This document shows positions 37,416-47,573 of a stretch of 64,000 nt of DNA, in pieces (the stretch's first letter is position 1; every line of letters starts with the position of its first letter). Below the pieces are notes generated by a model, which saw nothing but the letters and a program-made list of their open reading frames with translations, had not been told where the DNA came from and searched no databases. A program made the translations under genes and the position numbers. The DNA comes from Cryptomeria japonica (Eukaryota; Streptophyta; Pinopsida; Cupressales; Cupressaceae), in contig NW_026729183.1 in the NCBI RefSeq assembly GCF_030272615.1, forward strand, positions 1 through 64,000, written 5' to 3'.

Positions 37416-37587
37416 GGTCTTTCTTCATAGGCAAAAAAATAGAAATTATTAAAATACATAATACAACACTGTAGCATCTTATAATCATCTATTATAAAAC
37501 CAAAGCACTTGGGAGTGATTCTTTTGTTTGTCACAATCTAGTAAAACGGTGTCTACTAGAGCCTTGAATAACTGACTAGAAAGATTT

Positions 37588-39350
37588 TTAATTCCTTTTC
37601 TTCTTCCTTCTGATTTTTTCACTGTCACTTCCATCCTTCGAGTCAGATGCCCTTGCCCTTTTCTTTCTTCTTATTTTTTCATACTCATTGTCATGCTTTG
37701 AATTATTTTCCTTTCTTAGTGACTCCTTACTGCTCTCACTATCAATTTCACTCTCAGAATCTAAGTCTGATCTATTAGAATCTGACGAACATGATGAACT
37801 AGAAGAATCGTCATTAGAAGTAGATTCATCTAACTCAGGAATAGACTTTTGCTGCTGCATTACAAGCCTTGGCATATTCTTCAAATACTCACGTAAACTC
37901 TTAGTGATACCACCAAGACCAATAGAAGTAAAGAAATTGATAGAAAACCATGAATTTTTGGGATTGTCCTTTGGAGAAATTGAATCAAAAGACTCCTGCA
38001 TTGTTGGATCGTTCAACCTTTCATTAAGCAACAATATACCAAGCTGCTCTGCCACCTCTTGCAAGAGAATCTTTATAAAAATACAGGAAGAGGAAGTAGT
38101 ATCTTCCTTTGTCTCACATATATAAGCAAGACAATGCCATGGAAGAGCATTTGTGCCAAGTAAGTGGGCAAAAAACTTTGCAACATTACGTAGTTTATTT
38201 GTTTCCAATCTGTGTATCATAGAATACTGTTGTACAAAACACTTATCAAAAAATTCCTCATAAATTTTATTGATCATACAAAATCTTTGCCCAAGAATAC
38301 CATAATAATGAAGGTATTTTCTCTTTTGACCAAGTTCAAGCTTGATCTTTAGTAGCTTATGACCAGCTTCCTCAAAATCAACACTTGACATGATTGTCAA
38401 ATAAATTGTATGTCTTAAATTTACCAAGTTTGTCTCTGTCTCATCCTATATTCTCAGTGCTTCCTCACCTTCCTCTTCATCATCATCATCATCATCATCA
38501 TCTAAATCATCACCTGAATCATTCTCCCCTTCTGCTTCATCGGAAGAAGCATCTCGAAGGATATCTTTCTTCAATTTTTCATAGGTTGCCTCATGCTCTA
38601 AGAAATCAGGATCTAGCTTGAAAACATCCAAACCAACCTCTTGATCAAGTTCATCTTCTAGGAAAACTTCATGTGTTAACTGTACTCATTTATCAATTTC
38701 CCCCTCATGGAAAATACCTCTAAATCTTTCAAAAATCCCATAGAGACCTTTGGGTGAAAGGTCTTGCAACAAAGAACCACATTCTTTCACAAACCCAATA
38801 GCAACCTCTACACTATCATCTGTGGGGTTCTCTAGTAAAAGGGTGAGGATTTCCAAGGCAATGATCTCATGTGCAACTTGTTGATTCACTAAATGAGCTA
38901 TGAATTTGGTTGTTGCTATCAACATGTGCTTGTCATTGTGTTTGTATGCCCTCTAAAGCTGCAAAATAATTCTTCGCAAAAGCAGATTGCCAACTTCAGG
39001 AAATTTTTTATTTACCACAGCAACCAACGCAGCAAAAACATTTGTAAATCCAAGGGATGCCATTTGGGATTTCATACAAGACCTACAAAATAGACCCCTC
39101 CCATGGATGAGATTCTCTGCAAACAACTCTGGAATGGTGTACTTGATGTTAGATGCATTTACCTTGTTTACTAACCCATTGATACTCTTTCGAAGGGCAT
39201 CCCATGTCATGCACTAGTATTCCACACTGCTCTTGTCTTCCACATATTTCATCATGTGAGCCAGCTTAAATGGGGGAATGTAAACACCCCCACTTCTTCC
39301 AGCACCCTTCTCAGCTCCTCTTACAACACCTTCTCCATTCCCATTCTAAG
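37588..39350 (-). pseudogene. CWC22: Pre-mRNA-splicing factor CWC22 pseudogene (MIF4G + MA3)
   Basis: On the minus strand one frame runs from 39350 to 37588, broken only by stops. It gives YIPPFKLAHMMK, then the MIF4G domain ([71 protein letters not shown]), an acidic linker (38631-38446) and the MA3 domain (38420-37880: MIHRLETNKLRNVAKFFAH, LLNERLNDPTMQ, SINFFTSIGLGGITKSLREY). It ends in a Ser/Asp-Arg/Lys tail. CWC22 binds eIF4A3 in the spliceosome and helps load the exon-junction complex. Stops lie near 39214, 38950, 38686 and 38446; about 35 codons after HEGEIDK are missing. No intron-like interruption is seen, so it may be a retrocopy or a captured exon block. It sits just upstream of TNP2 in the same orientation. 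Confidence 0.85.
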
Positions 39351-40751
39351 ATGGAGCCAACACAACACCAGAAGTTTTCACTTCCACTACCTCTCTGTCC
39401 CTCTTATTTCCAGAAGCCTCTTTACCACTTAATTCATGATTATTTTTGTACATAAACCCATCAGGAAGCATGAATTTTTGCATATAAGGGTGCCCAAATA
39501 TTTTACAGTTATTTTTCATCAAGATTCTCTTAGGAGCTAGCAGATCCTGCTTCCATACTTTAATTCTGTTTTCTCAAAGGACAATCCTAAAAATCCATGC
39601 ATTGCAAACAAATTTTTGCACCTTTGTTGGTTGTGGTGGCATCACAGAGAGTTTACATCAATAAATGAAGAACATGCCAATTCTTTTAAAGCAGCAGTAG
39701 AAGTCTATCTCTTATTCAATATCTCTAGTGAAAACCCCATGAACTTTTGTTGGATTAGAATTTGTTATATTCTAAAAAGGGTCTTGTCCTTTGTTGATGG
39801 GATATTCATCTACCTCAAGAAATAATTGTTCTTTTCTCCAACAAGAAGTGGAACTAAATGAAGATCTAGTGCCATGAAATGAATCTTCAAAAGGATTTCT
39901 ATAGTTAGTTTTGGTAGATAATGATCTGGGTAAAATACTAATGTGGCTTTAGGAAACATTATGTACTAGCTTAGCATACTCTAACAACTTTTCTATGACA
40001 TGCTACATCCAATTAACTCTCCATGGGTATCTCTATTATGTTTATGGATTGGGATTCAATGTACTCTTTTTATACACAGATTTTATTTTCAACTGAGGAG
40101 GTTTGTATGTACTTACTTGTCTTTCGATTGTATCCATATTTCAAGAATTTCTTCTATCAACAAATCATTTGTTGTAAGTTGTACAAGTGGAATCTTGAAC
40201 ATGCCTTCCATGCTAGCCTTGTTGATACGTTCAACACCATCTTGTGCAACAAATCTTTAGAACTCCTCTATTTCATTGAAGAGTGAGTAGTAGGGACAAT
40301 CTAGGACACTTATAGAGGTTTTGCAAGAGAGCTAAATAAACCTAAATATTATGGCTTAATAATGATCAATAGGTAAATAGATAAGAAACTCTCAATATCA
40401 AAATGACTTTCTCAATTGTTTTTACTAGAAATGGATAGATCGGCTAATAATGGCTTTATGACTGTATCTCCATTGTCAACTTTAGACTCAATCCAAGAAG
40501 AGCTACAACTAATATGCGATATCTAGATTTATGATCTCTATAATATAACAATCCCATAATTATGTTTCCACGCATCTATACCATAACACAAACATCATGC
40601 TAGTGTTTAGCCATAGCAATTGATATCCTAATTATAGAATGTGAAATATGCACATAACTATGAATAAAGATTAAGAAAAATAAAGAAAGATGCTTATTGC
40701 GAACATAAATGACTAATGGACAAGAATTGAATTCATTGTAGATAGTTTTGA
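39351..40751. other. Between captured gene fragments; little recognised
   Basis: The first 110 bp on the minus strand may extend the CWC22 N-terminal region (Lys/Glu-rich, then a stop). The rest has only short open stretches without recognisable domains, for example 40023-40286 on +. Confidence 0.4.
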
Positions 40752-41495
40752 ATATTAAATTCAATTATTTGTGTGCCTCAAAGAAATGTGGTTTCCTGGA
40801 CTGCAATGATTACCGGATATGCACAAAATGGATTTGTTGAGAAGGCTTTAGAAACTTTCAAGCAAATGCAATCGGCAGGTGTAAAGACAAATTCCATGAC
40901 CATTGCTACTATCCTCCCTGCCTGTGCCAAAATGGGAGATCTGGAACAGGGTATGGGCATTCATCGAAGCATAAAGGATAGAGGAATTTTGTTAGATGTT
41001 GTAGTTGCAACTGCCCTGGTAGACATGTATGCAAAATGTAAAAGCATAGACAAGGCACGTGAACTGTTTGATAGAATGCCTGAAAGAAATGTTGTCTTGT
41101 GGACTGCAATGATTGTTGGATATGCACAAAATGGTTTTTTCGAAAAGGCTTTAGACACTTTCAAGCAAATGAAATTGGAAGGCATAAAGCCAAATTCCAC
41201 AACCTTTGCCAGCATCCTCCCTGCGTGTGTAAAAATGGGAGCTTTGGAACAGGGTATGGACATCCATCAAAGCATAACGAATAGAGGAATTTTGTTAGGT
41301 GTTGTACTTGCAAATGCCCTTCTTGACATGAATGCAAAATGTGGAAACATGGACAAGGCTCATGAATTATTTGATACGATGCCGCAAAGAGATGTTATCT
41401 CATGTGAACAATCAACACGCGCGTATACAGGAGGAAGGGATTGCTGCTACAAAATTGAACGCTCACTCCTCAATCATAGTTCTATGGTTTTATGA
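40752..41495 (+). pseudogene. Pentatricopeptide repeat (PPR, PLS-type) gene fragment
   Basis: An open frame of about 245 codons with consecutive PPR motifs: RNVVSWTAMITGYAQNG, then KALETFKQMQ...TIATILPACAKMG, DVVVATALVDMYAKC, KARELFDRMPERNVVLW, and a second similar round ending at DTMPQRDVIS. The alternation of longer and shorter motifs is that of PLS-class plant PPRs, RNA-binding proteins of plastids and mitochondria. There is no transit peptide, start codon or C-terminal E/DYW domain. After DVIS the frame runs into unrelated residues, so both ends are truncated. It lies on the opposite strand to CWC22, 430 bp inside the CACTA right terminus, consistent with a captured fragment. Confidence 0.85.
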
Positions 41496-41879
41496 GATTA
41501 AACTAGGACAATTAACCACCACATGTATATTTTTTGCAACATGAAATTAAAAAATTGGGCAATTTGAATCTACCTCCTACGCAGGATTGCAAGCAATGCC
41601 ACAAATGCCTTTGAGGTGAGTTTGATTTTCTTGGGGGTTGAAGTCACCACAGACACCTATGCGGGAAATTTACAATACAAATGAATTCCCGTCTTCTTTT
41701 TTTTAAAGTTATAATGGTCGTTGTCATCGGAATTACGATGAACTCGAGCACTTTTTTGGAAAAAAGAAAATTCTCATTGCTAATGCCTTCTTCATCGAAA
41801 CCAAATGGGAAATTTTCATCGAAATTATGACGAATGTGGACATTTTTCAAAAAAAAAATCAAATTTGGCCACAATATAC
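41496..41879. repeat. CACTA right subterminal region
   Basis: Two diverged units of about 120 bp (about 41710-41800 and 41805-41900) each contain TCATCG(A/G)AATTA(C/T)GA and an A/T run. TTTCGATGAA-type motifs, also present at the left end, occur at about 41790 and 41820 on the minus strand. Confidence 0.6.
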
Positions 41880-41928
41880 CTTCTTTGTCAGAAACCTCAG
41901 TCAGAACTCTAGTCCAAATGTATTAGTG
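41880..41928 (-). repeat. CACTA right terminal inverted repeat
   Basis: Read on the minus strand it starts CACTAATACATTTGGACTAG and continues AGTTCTGACTG, matching the left end. The TAGTG end at 41924-41928 abuts TTG (41929-41931) and then copia integrase-region sequence. Confidence 0.8.
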
Positions 41929-43298
41929 TTGCCTTGATCTTACTGGCTTTTACAATATTGTCAAAGTTTATATGACAAAGTCTCCTATGCCATAAGTTCA
42001 CCACTCTCTCCAATTATTCTGCAGACTCCACCTTTGAACTCCAAAATGAGTCATTTGTCATTCAAATGAGTAAAACTCAAAAGGTTGTGCTTAAGACCTT
42101 CCACCCAATACAGGTCATCCTTATCATTCTTTCCACTTAGTAAGATGGATCCTTTTCCTTTCACTAAGCATGGTGCATCGTTGCCAAACCGGACAACACC
42201 TCCATCATATTCTTCCAGAGACAGAAACTTTATCTGGTCACTAGTCATGCGATGAGAACTCCCACTATCAATAATCCAGTCATTAGAGTTGTCAATGCAA
42301 GATACAAGGGCTTTCTGGTCAGACACTTCTTCCTTTATAGCTACAAACACTATGTCCTCATTCTCTTCATCCTCAAATTCTTTATCAGTAACACCTTCAT
42401 CCACTACAATAAGACAATTTATCCTACCTCCTCCTTTATACTTTCTAAACATCTTTGTTTTATCCTTGTTGTCATTGTTAGGACAGTTAACAACTATATG
42501 TCCTATCTTATTGTAGGAAAAACATTTTAAAGGAAGCTTACCTCTGTATTTTCCGGTGCGTTTTGGAAGTCTCTTGGCAAGAAGAGCTTCAAACTCCATC
42601 AGAATCTCTTCAGCATCCATATCTCTTCTTCACTTGGATTCATAACTGGTACTTACTTCTTTTCCTTTTCCGGTTGGTGCAATAGATGCTCTAAAGCCTA
42701 ACTCGGTCTTCTGAACATTGCCATCATAGCTATTCAACTCATATGCAGTCAACTTTGCAATGATAGATTCTAAGGATACCTTGGCTTTTTCAATAGATCT
42801 TAGCTCCTGAATATCAGCAACTTTGATTGCATAGACCGGTAACAATGATCTCAAAGATTTACTGATAATGGTGGCATCATCAATTGTTCCACCAATGCTC
42901 TTGATATCTCCAACCACAGTCTTGATCCTTATGCCATATTGTTGAATGGTCTCTCCTTCAACCATCCTCATGTCTTTAAATTTTCCTCTAAGGCTCTCTT
43001 CCTTAGCTTGCTTGACATTCTCATCACCACCATAAATGGTTTCTAGAGTGTCCCATACATCCTTAGGATTGTCCTTATCTTGTACATCAATGAACTCAAT
43101 ATCGGACAGGCTGCTAATAAGGGCTTCCATGACTTGCCCATTTTCTTGAATCTCTCTTTTCTCATCATCGGTTAGAGTATCAGTGGGGATAACATAGACA
43201 TTCTCAACATAGCTCTAGTGTTGATCACCCAAACTCTTGATATAAATCTTCATTTTGAAGTTATCTCTATTGAACTTAGGACCTTCCCTCTTCATCAT
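41929..43298 (-). pseudogene. Ty1/copia gag-protease and start of integrase
   Basis: On the minus strand ATG ATG AAG AGG at 43298 starts gag 59 bp from the PBS. The gag_2/UBN2-type region follows (SDIEFIDVQDKDNPKDVWDTL, GETIQQYGIRIKTVVGDIK), then a zinc knuckle with its second Cys replaced (CFSYNKIGH...NC), the protease DSG box (WIIDSGSSHRMTSD), and the pre-integrase segment (LWHRRLCHINFDN) that is cut by the CACTA end. In-frame stops occur near 43212 (Trp context) and at 42630, with frame changes near 41990. Its continuation is at 17981 and below. Confidence 0.88.
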
Positions 43299-43356
43299 TA
43301 AAGCAAGATCTTTTTCCTCAAGCGGTTAAGCTTATATCACCGAGGACCTAGAGTTT

Positions 43357-43367
43357 CTCTGATACCA
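43357..43367 (-). other. Copia primer binding site (initiator Met tRNA)
   Basis: CTCTGATACCA on + is TGGTATCAGAG on the minus strand, complementary to the 3' end of plant initiator tRNA-Met, the standard copia PBS. It is 2 nt from the LTR end at 43370. Confidence 0.9.
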
Positions 43368-43369
43368 AT

Positions 43370-44409
43370 TGATGAATAATTATGAACAAAAAATACCCAA
43401 ACAGGTATTGAGAGGGGTGGGGTGAATCAGTACAAACAAAAACCTCTCAACACCTTCTCAAGTGAAAACAATGCTAACTAGTTGTCTTCATCAATGAACT
43501 TAACCATAGCAATACTAGTTAAACATAGTAAACCTTCAAACAGCTAAACTGGTAAAACATAATACTTCAAATAACATTCAACACTTGATAACTACTTCAC
43601 CAATATACTCATGCATGTGTTGTATCAATAATACCATAACCATTAGCTTTGCATGCATATTCAACTAAACAAAGACTTCTCAATCATCACATGAAAAATG
43701 CATAACTCATGACACACATATTTTTCACATGAAAACCCAAATGGGAAAAACCACAGTGGGGGGAGCCTAGTCTGGTTAAAGACTTTACAATAAGGTTATG
43801 TTAGGAACCGATCCTGTTAAAGATCACTCAGTTAAGGGATGGATATATACCTTGTTAAAGGTTGAAACCCTATTAAAGGTTACCTCACTAGAGGATTTAA
43901 AGAAGTCATTGATCTTGAGTCACCTGGTTAGAGGATTTGCAGTAAGCCTGTTAAAGCTACCCGGTAAAGGGATTTTCCTACTGTTGAAATGGTTAGAAGA
44001 CAACAGGTAAAGCTCTGATCTAATAACAACACTACATGCTAAGGCAAATCATTTTTAGCTCCTCTACTCTGTAATCACACTTTGTAGTTTTTCATCCACT
44101 GGTCTTCCAAGTATCTTATCACTCAGATAAAAACACAACATTTTCCAACACAAATAATAACAAACATCATTGACCTTATAGACAACAATTAGGTCGGTAG
44201 CATAAACCCTAAACCCTAAACATTTTAGGTTTACAATTACAAGCGGTCCAATCTTGACTGTTTAAACAATTTGCATAGAATAAAACAATCTCAAACAGAT
44301 CACAAGTCATTCTGCATCGTCCATTCTTCACCACATCTAGAAATCAGTAAACCATCACGCTCTCTTCAGATACTGCTAAGAAAAATGTTCATTCCTGAGG
44401 TAGATATTC
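43370..44409 (-). repeat. Copia 5' LTR, inner part
   Basis: Starts on + as TGATGAATAATT next to the PBS and runs to the chromovirus insertion at 44409. Its remainder is 53316-53617, giving an LTR of about 1.34 kb. Contains the telomere-like pair CCCTAAACCCTAAA at about 44207 followed by CCTAAACATTTTAGG, an inverted repeat. Confidence 0.85.
44405..44409 (+). other. Target-site duplication of the chromovirus, left (TATTC)
   Basis: TATTC here and at 53311-53315 flank the element exactly. The flanking copia LTR reads through continuously if the insert and one copy are removed (compare 14672 onward). Confidence 0.92.
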
Positions 44410-45947
44410 TGTCACAACCCTCCTTTATCACCTTTTGATTTAAATACAAACTCTATTATATTTCTTTGGATAAACTATTGAACGAATATTGTAAGGGAAT
44501 ACAAATAATAAAACACACACAAACATGGAAAATATATATATATTTTTAATTGGTTATTTAATTTCCCTCACTCAAATTAAGGCACATGTTGTAGGAGGAA
44601 TAAGAAGCTTCTAGAGACTTCTCCACCACCTTGCATGTAACTCCTCCCACTAAGCCTAATCAATTTGCATGGAGGCCAAATTGGGAGAGAATCTCTTTTT
44701 TTCAATTAATAATTAGGTAGTGGGAATTTGAAATTTCTTTTATAAAAGATGTACAAGTTTCAAAAGAGGTGTTGGCTATTCCATAAGAAATTCTGCAAGT
44801 TAAATTCTCCTTTGTAGTCAATTTTCATTTTCAGCTAAGGTTTTGTTGGGAGGACTTCTCTTCAATTTGGAGGATCAAGGAAGACTCTACACCATTTTCA
44901 AGCACCCAGGTTCTTTCAAACTTAGTTTCGTGCATCTTATTCTTGTTGTAGATTAGATTTGATTAAATTATTTTATGAGAATGAGATTCATTTGTTTTTG
45001 ATAAGAAATTAGTTTCAGTTTTGATAAGAAGTAGATTAAGTTGTTTAGATCAAATTGTTTGATGAGAATGAGATTCATGGTTTCAGATTCTTGATAAAAA
45101 TTAGTTTCAGTTTTGATAAGAAGTAGATTAAATGGTTTAAGAGATTAGAGTCATTTGATGAAAATTAGATTCATTGTTTTCAGATTTTTTTTGTGATCCA
45201 TTCATTTCAAATTTTGATAAGAATTAGATTCATCCAGATTAAATCGTTAAAATATCTTATTAAGTTTTAGATTTGAATTTAGAACTACCTTCATCTCCCT
45301 TCTCCAAAATCTTTTCTCTAGTTATTGATTCAAAGTCTGAATGTATTCTTTCTCTAGTTTATTGATTTAAGTCTGAAATATATTCTTTTCTCTAGTTTAT
45401 TGATTTAAAGTCTGAAATGTATTATTTCTCTGGTTATTGATTTAAAGTCTGAACTGTGTATTCGAAAGGATCTTGCTGTAATCAATCTCTCTAAGATTTC
45501 TCATCTTTTGGTTTTCTAAATCCTTTGTAAAAATACATTTAACATTTCCCTTTTGTGAAAGATTTTCCCTGTGTATATAAATAAACTATCTCTTTCTCTG
45601 TGAATGGATCTCCTTGTGTGAAAAACAAAAGAAATGAAAGAAAAAGGAATAAATTTTCTCTTTTTTTCTGTGAACAGATCTCCCTATGTGTACAAACAAA
45701 TTTTCTCCTTTCCCTGTGAATAGATCTCCCTGTGTAGAAAACAAAAGAAATGGAAAAAAAAAAAGAGAAGAAGAACCTCTCTGGTTACTGCTTCATTGTA
45801 TTTTGTCCCTGAAATTTGATCTACAACATTGTTATTTACCTGTTATCTACCCTGCTCTGAGTGATTATCAATAATTTAAAAATGCAATACTCTTGTATAA
45901 AAAAAATATAATAATTATATTATATATAAGAACATATATATTTATAT

Positions 45948-45987
<40 letters not shown>

Positions 45988-47573
45988 CCAAAAAAAAGAA
46001 GAAATCATTTCAAACTTTAGAAAAATCTCTTAAAACCCTCGTAACGCATGGCGTTTCGCACAAAATAGATGTCGGCAGTGTGCATGGACGGTTACATTGT
46101 AACCGTCGCAGAGTACGGAGGGGCCCGCGGGTCCCCTCATCTCTGCGGACCTGCGCATGTAGGGTCGCAGGGGTGATGGGACCCGTGGTCCCCACCCCAC
46201 ACCCTATTTACTACCAAGTAAAATATGTTATTTAAATAAAAGTTTCTTTTCCTTTTCAAATTGGTAAATTGAAATTTTAAATTGGATTTTTTTTTTATAT
46301 ATGTAAATTAATAATCTATGTCAGTTACTATTTGTTATTTAATTAAAAAAAAAAATTAGTTTGATAGAAATGGCATTTAGGAAATATTGAATTCTTTTTT
46401 TGTGTAAGCTTTAAGATATCGTATTTCGACTTAGAAAAAAAATGGGCTAATATGTAGCAAGTTCATAATTAAATTATCCTTAGTAAGTTTAAAATTGTAG
46501 ACTATATTCTTTTAAAGTTAAGAAACTCAACCCATTAAGAATCATTGGGACACTTGATTGCTCTTTAGAGATTAACTTACATTAATACAAATGCTTATAT
46601 TTAATCTTTATTTTGGACTCGTTAAATCTTCTTTCGTCATGCAAGTTCCTCATAGATTAATTGCTTTCATTGATGGTTCATAATATGCGAATTATTTGTG
46701 GAATAATTACATCTTTCATGCAATTACTATTATGCAAGTTTCGTGATGGTCCTTATTATGCAAATTACACTTCAAGTAGTTACTTCAATTATTTACACTC
46801 TCCATTTTTTGTTTTCGTAGTTAGAAAACTAAATAAAGGAAGTTGGAAAACCAAAACTAGCAGTGTTCGGTATATATGGTGCCTCTGGGTCACGCTTACG
46901 GGTAATGTCGTCGTGTTGAACTACTGCACTTAATGCCTAATAAAGCTGCATTAACGACGTCTATGGCATCGTCCCTATAAATCGTCGGGGAGTAATAAGG
47001 GACATTTGGAAGTTAAAAATCCAAGGGGCGGGTAATCCCTCTTGGATCGATAATTTAATAAGATAACTTTTAAATGATTTTCACATCTTTTGAGATACAC
47101 CATAGTAAACCCCTTTTTAAGGATGGTTAAGTTAAATACCCTCATGAAATTTACTTTCTTTCTTTATTTATTCATCTCGAAGGGATATTGGCGTTTTGCA
47201 ATTGGGCGACGTTCATGATAAGTATTAGGATCTAGTTATTTTCTTTTTTTAGGCCACAAGCAATAGGCCATCTTGAGCCTTCGCTTAAGTGCTACCATCG
47301 TTGGTAGCAACCGCAGAGAAACTGTCTAGGACACTGACCCTAGAAAGGGTTGCGTACCCACAAATCAGTTTACATCAAACCACAGATTAGAAAATAGAAC
47401 TACATACTTTACGCCTTGATCCCGTACCGAAGCGGGTATGTAGGCAGTCTTGGGACGGAGTTGTCCCTCGTACTCAGACATTCGTGGGTGGGGTCTAGGC
47501 TTGGTTGAGTAAGAATCCTAATTGAAAGATAAGATAATCAGATTTAATTCAATGCATACTCGGAAGGAATCCC
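44410..47573 (+). repeat. Chromovirus 5' LTR, truncated at its 3' end
   Basis: Begins TGTCACAACCCTCC and aligns with 49727-52884. It stops at GGAATCCC, after which RT sequence follows instead of the LTR's last 426 bp (52885-53310). Contains a (TA)n run at about 45955, a GC-rich hairpin cluster at 46089-46192 and TATA-like sites at about 46869 and 46974. Short open frames such as 46661-46933 recur in the other LTR but look noncoding. Confidence 0.92.
46089..46192. other. GC-rich hairpin cluster in the chromovirus LTR
   Basis: Three inverted repeats lie in an otherwise AT-rich LTR: 46089-46105 (CGGTTAC/GTAACCG, loop ATT), 46118-46138 (GAGGGG/CCCCTC plus an inner CC/GG pairing), and 46178-46192 (GGGACC/GGTCCC, loop CGT). 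In the 3' LTR (51401-51417 and following) loops change (ATT to GTT, CGT to TGT) but stems are kept. Confidence 0.65.

Larger units (their letters stand above)
17982..41928 (-). mobile_element. 24-kb CACTA (En/Spm) DNA transposon with passenger genes
   Basis: The left end is CACTAGTACATTCGGAGC (17982); the right end is AGTCCAAATGTATTAGTG (ending 41928), whose reverse complement starts CACTAATACATTTGGA. The termini match at 13 of the first 15 positions and share GA(T/G)TTCTGA further in. Both ends lie at the same point of one copia element, flanked by CTG and TTG. Inside are subterminal arrays with TTTCGATGAA/ATCGA motifs, two unknown ORFs on +, a Transposase_24 gene and a TNP2 gene on minus, a CWC22 pseudogene and a PPR fragment. 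Strand is given by the transposases. All genes carry stops, so the copy is dead. Size is large for the superfamily; further nested insertions inside may contribute. Confidence 0.8.

Noticed and set aside
40752..41495. Functional PPR gene
   Set aside because: No start, no targeting peptide, only a few motifs, and an abrupt change of sequence after DVIS.
46010..46195. Minus-strand frame in the GC-rich LTR segment (also 51238-51507)
   Set aside because: Explained by GC-rich hairpins; no recognisable protein.
46661..46933. 90-codon frame repeated in both chromovirus LTRs (also 51972-52244)
   Set aside because: Conservation follows from LTR identity; no start context, domain or codon bias supports a gene.
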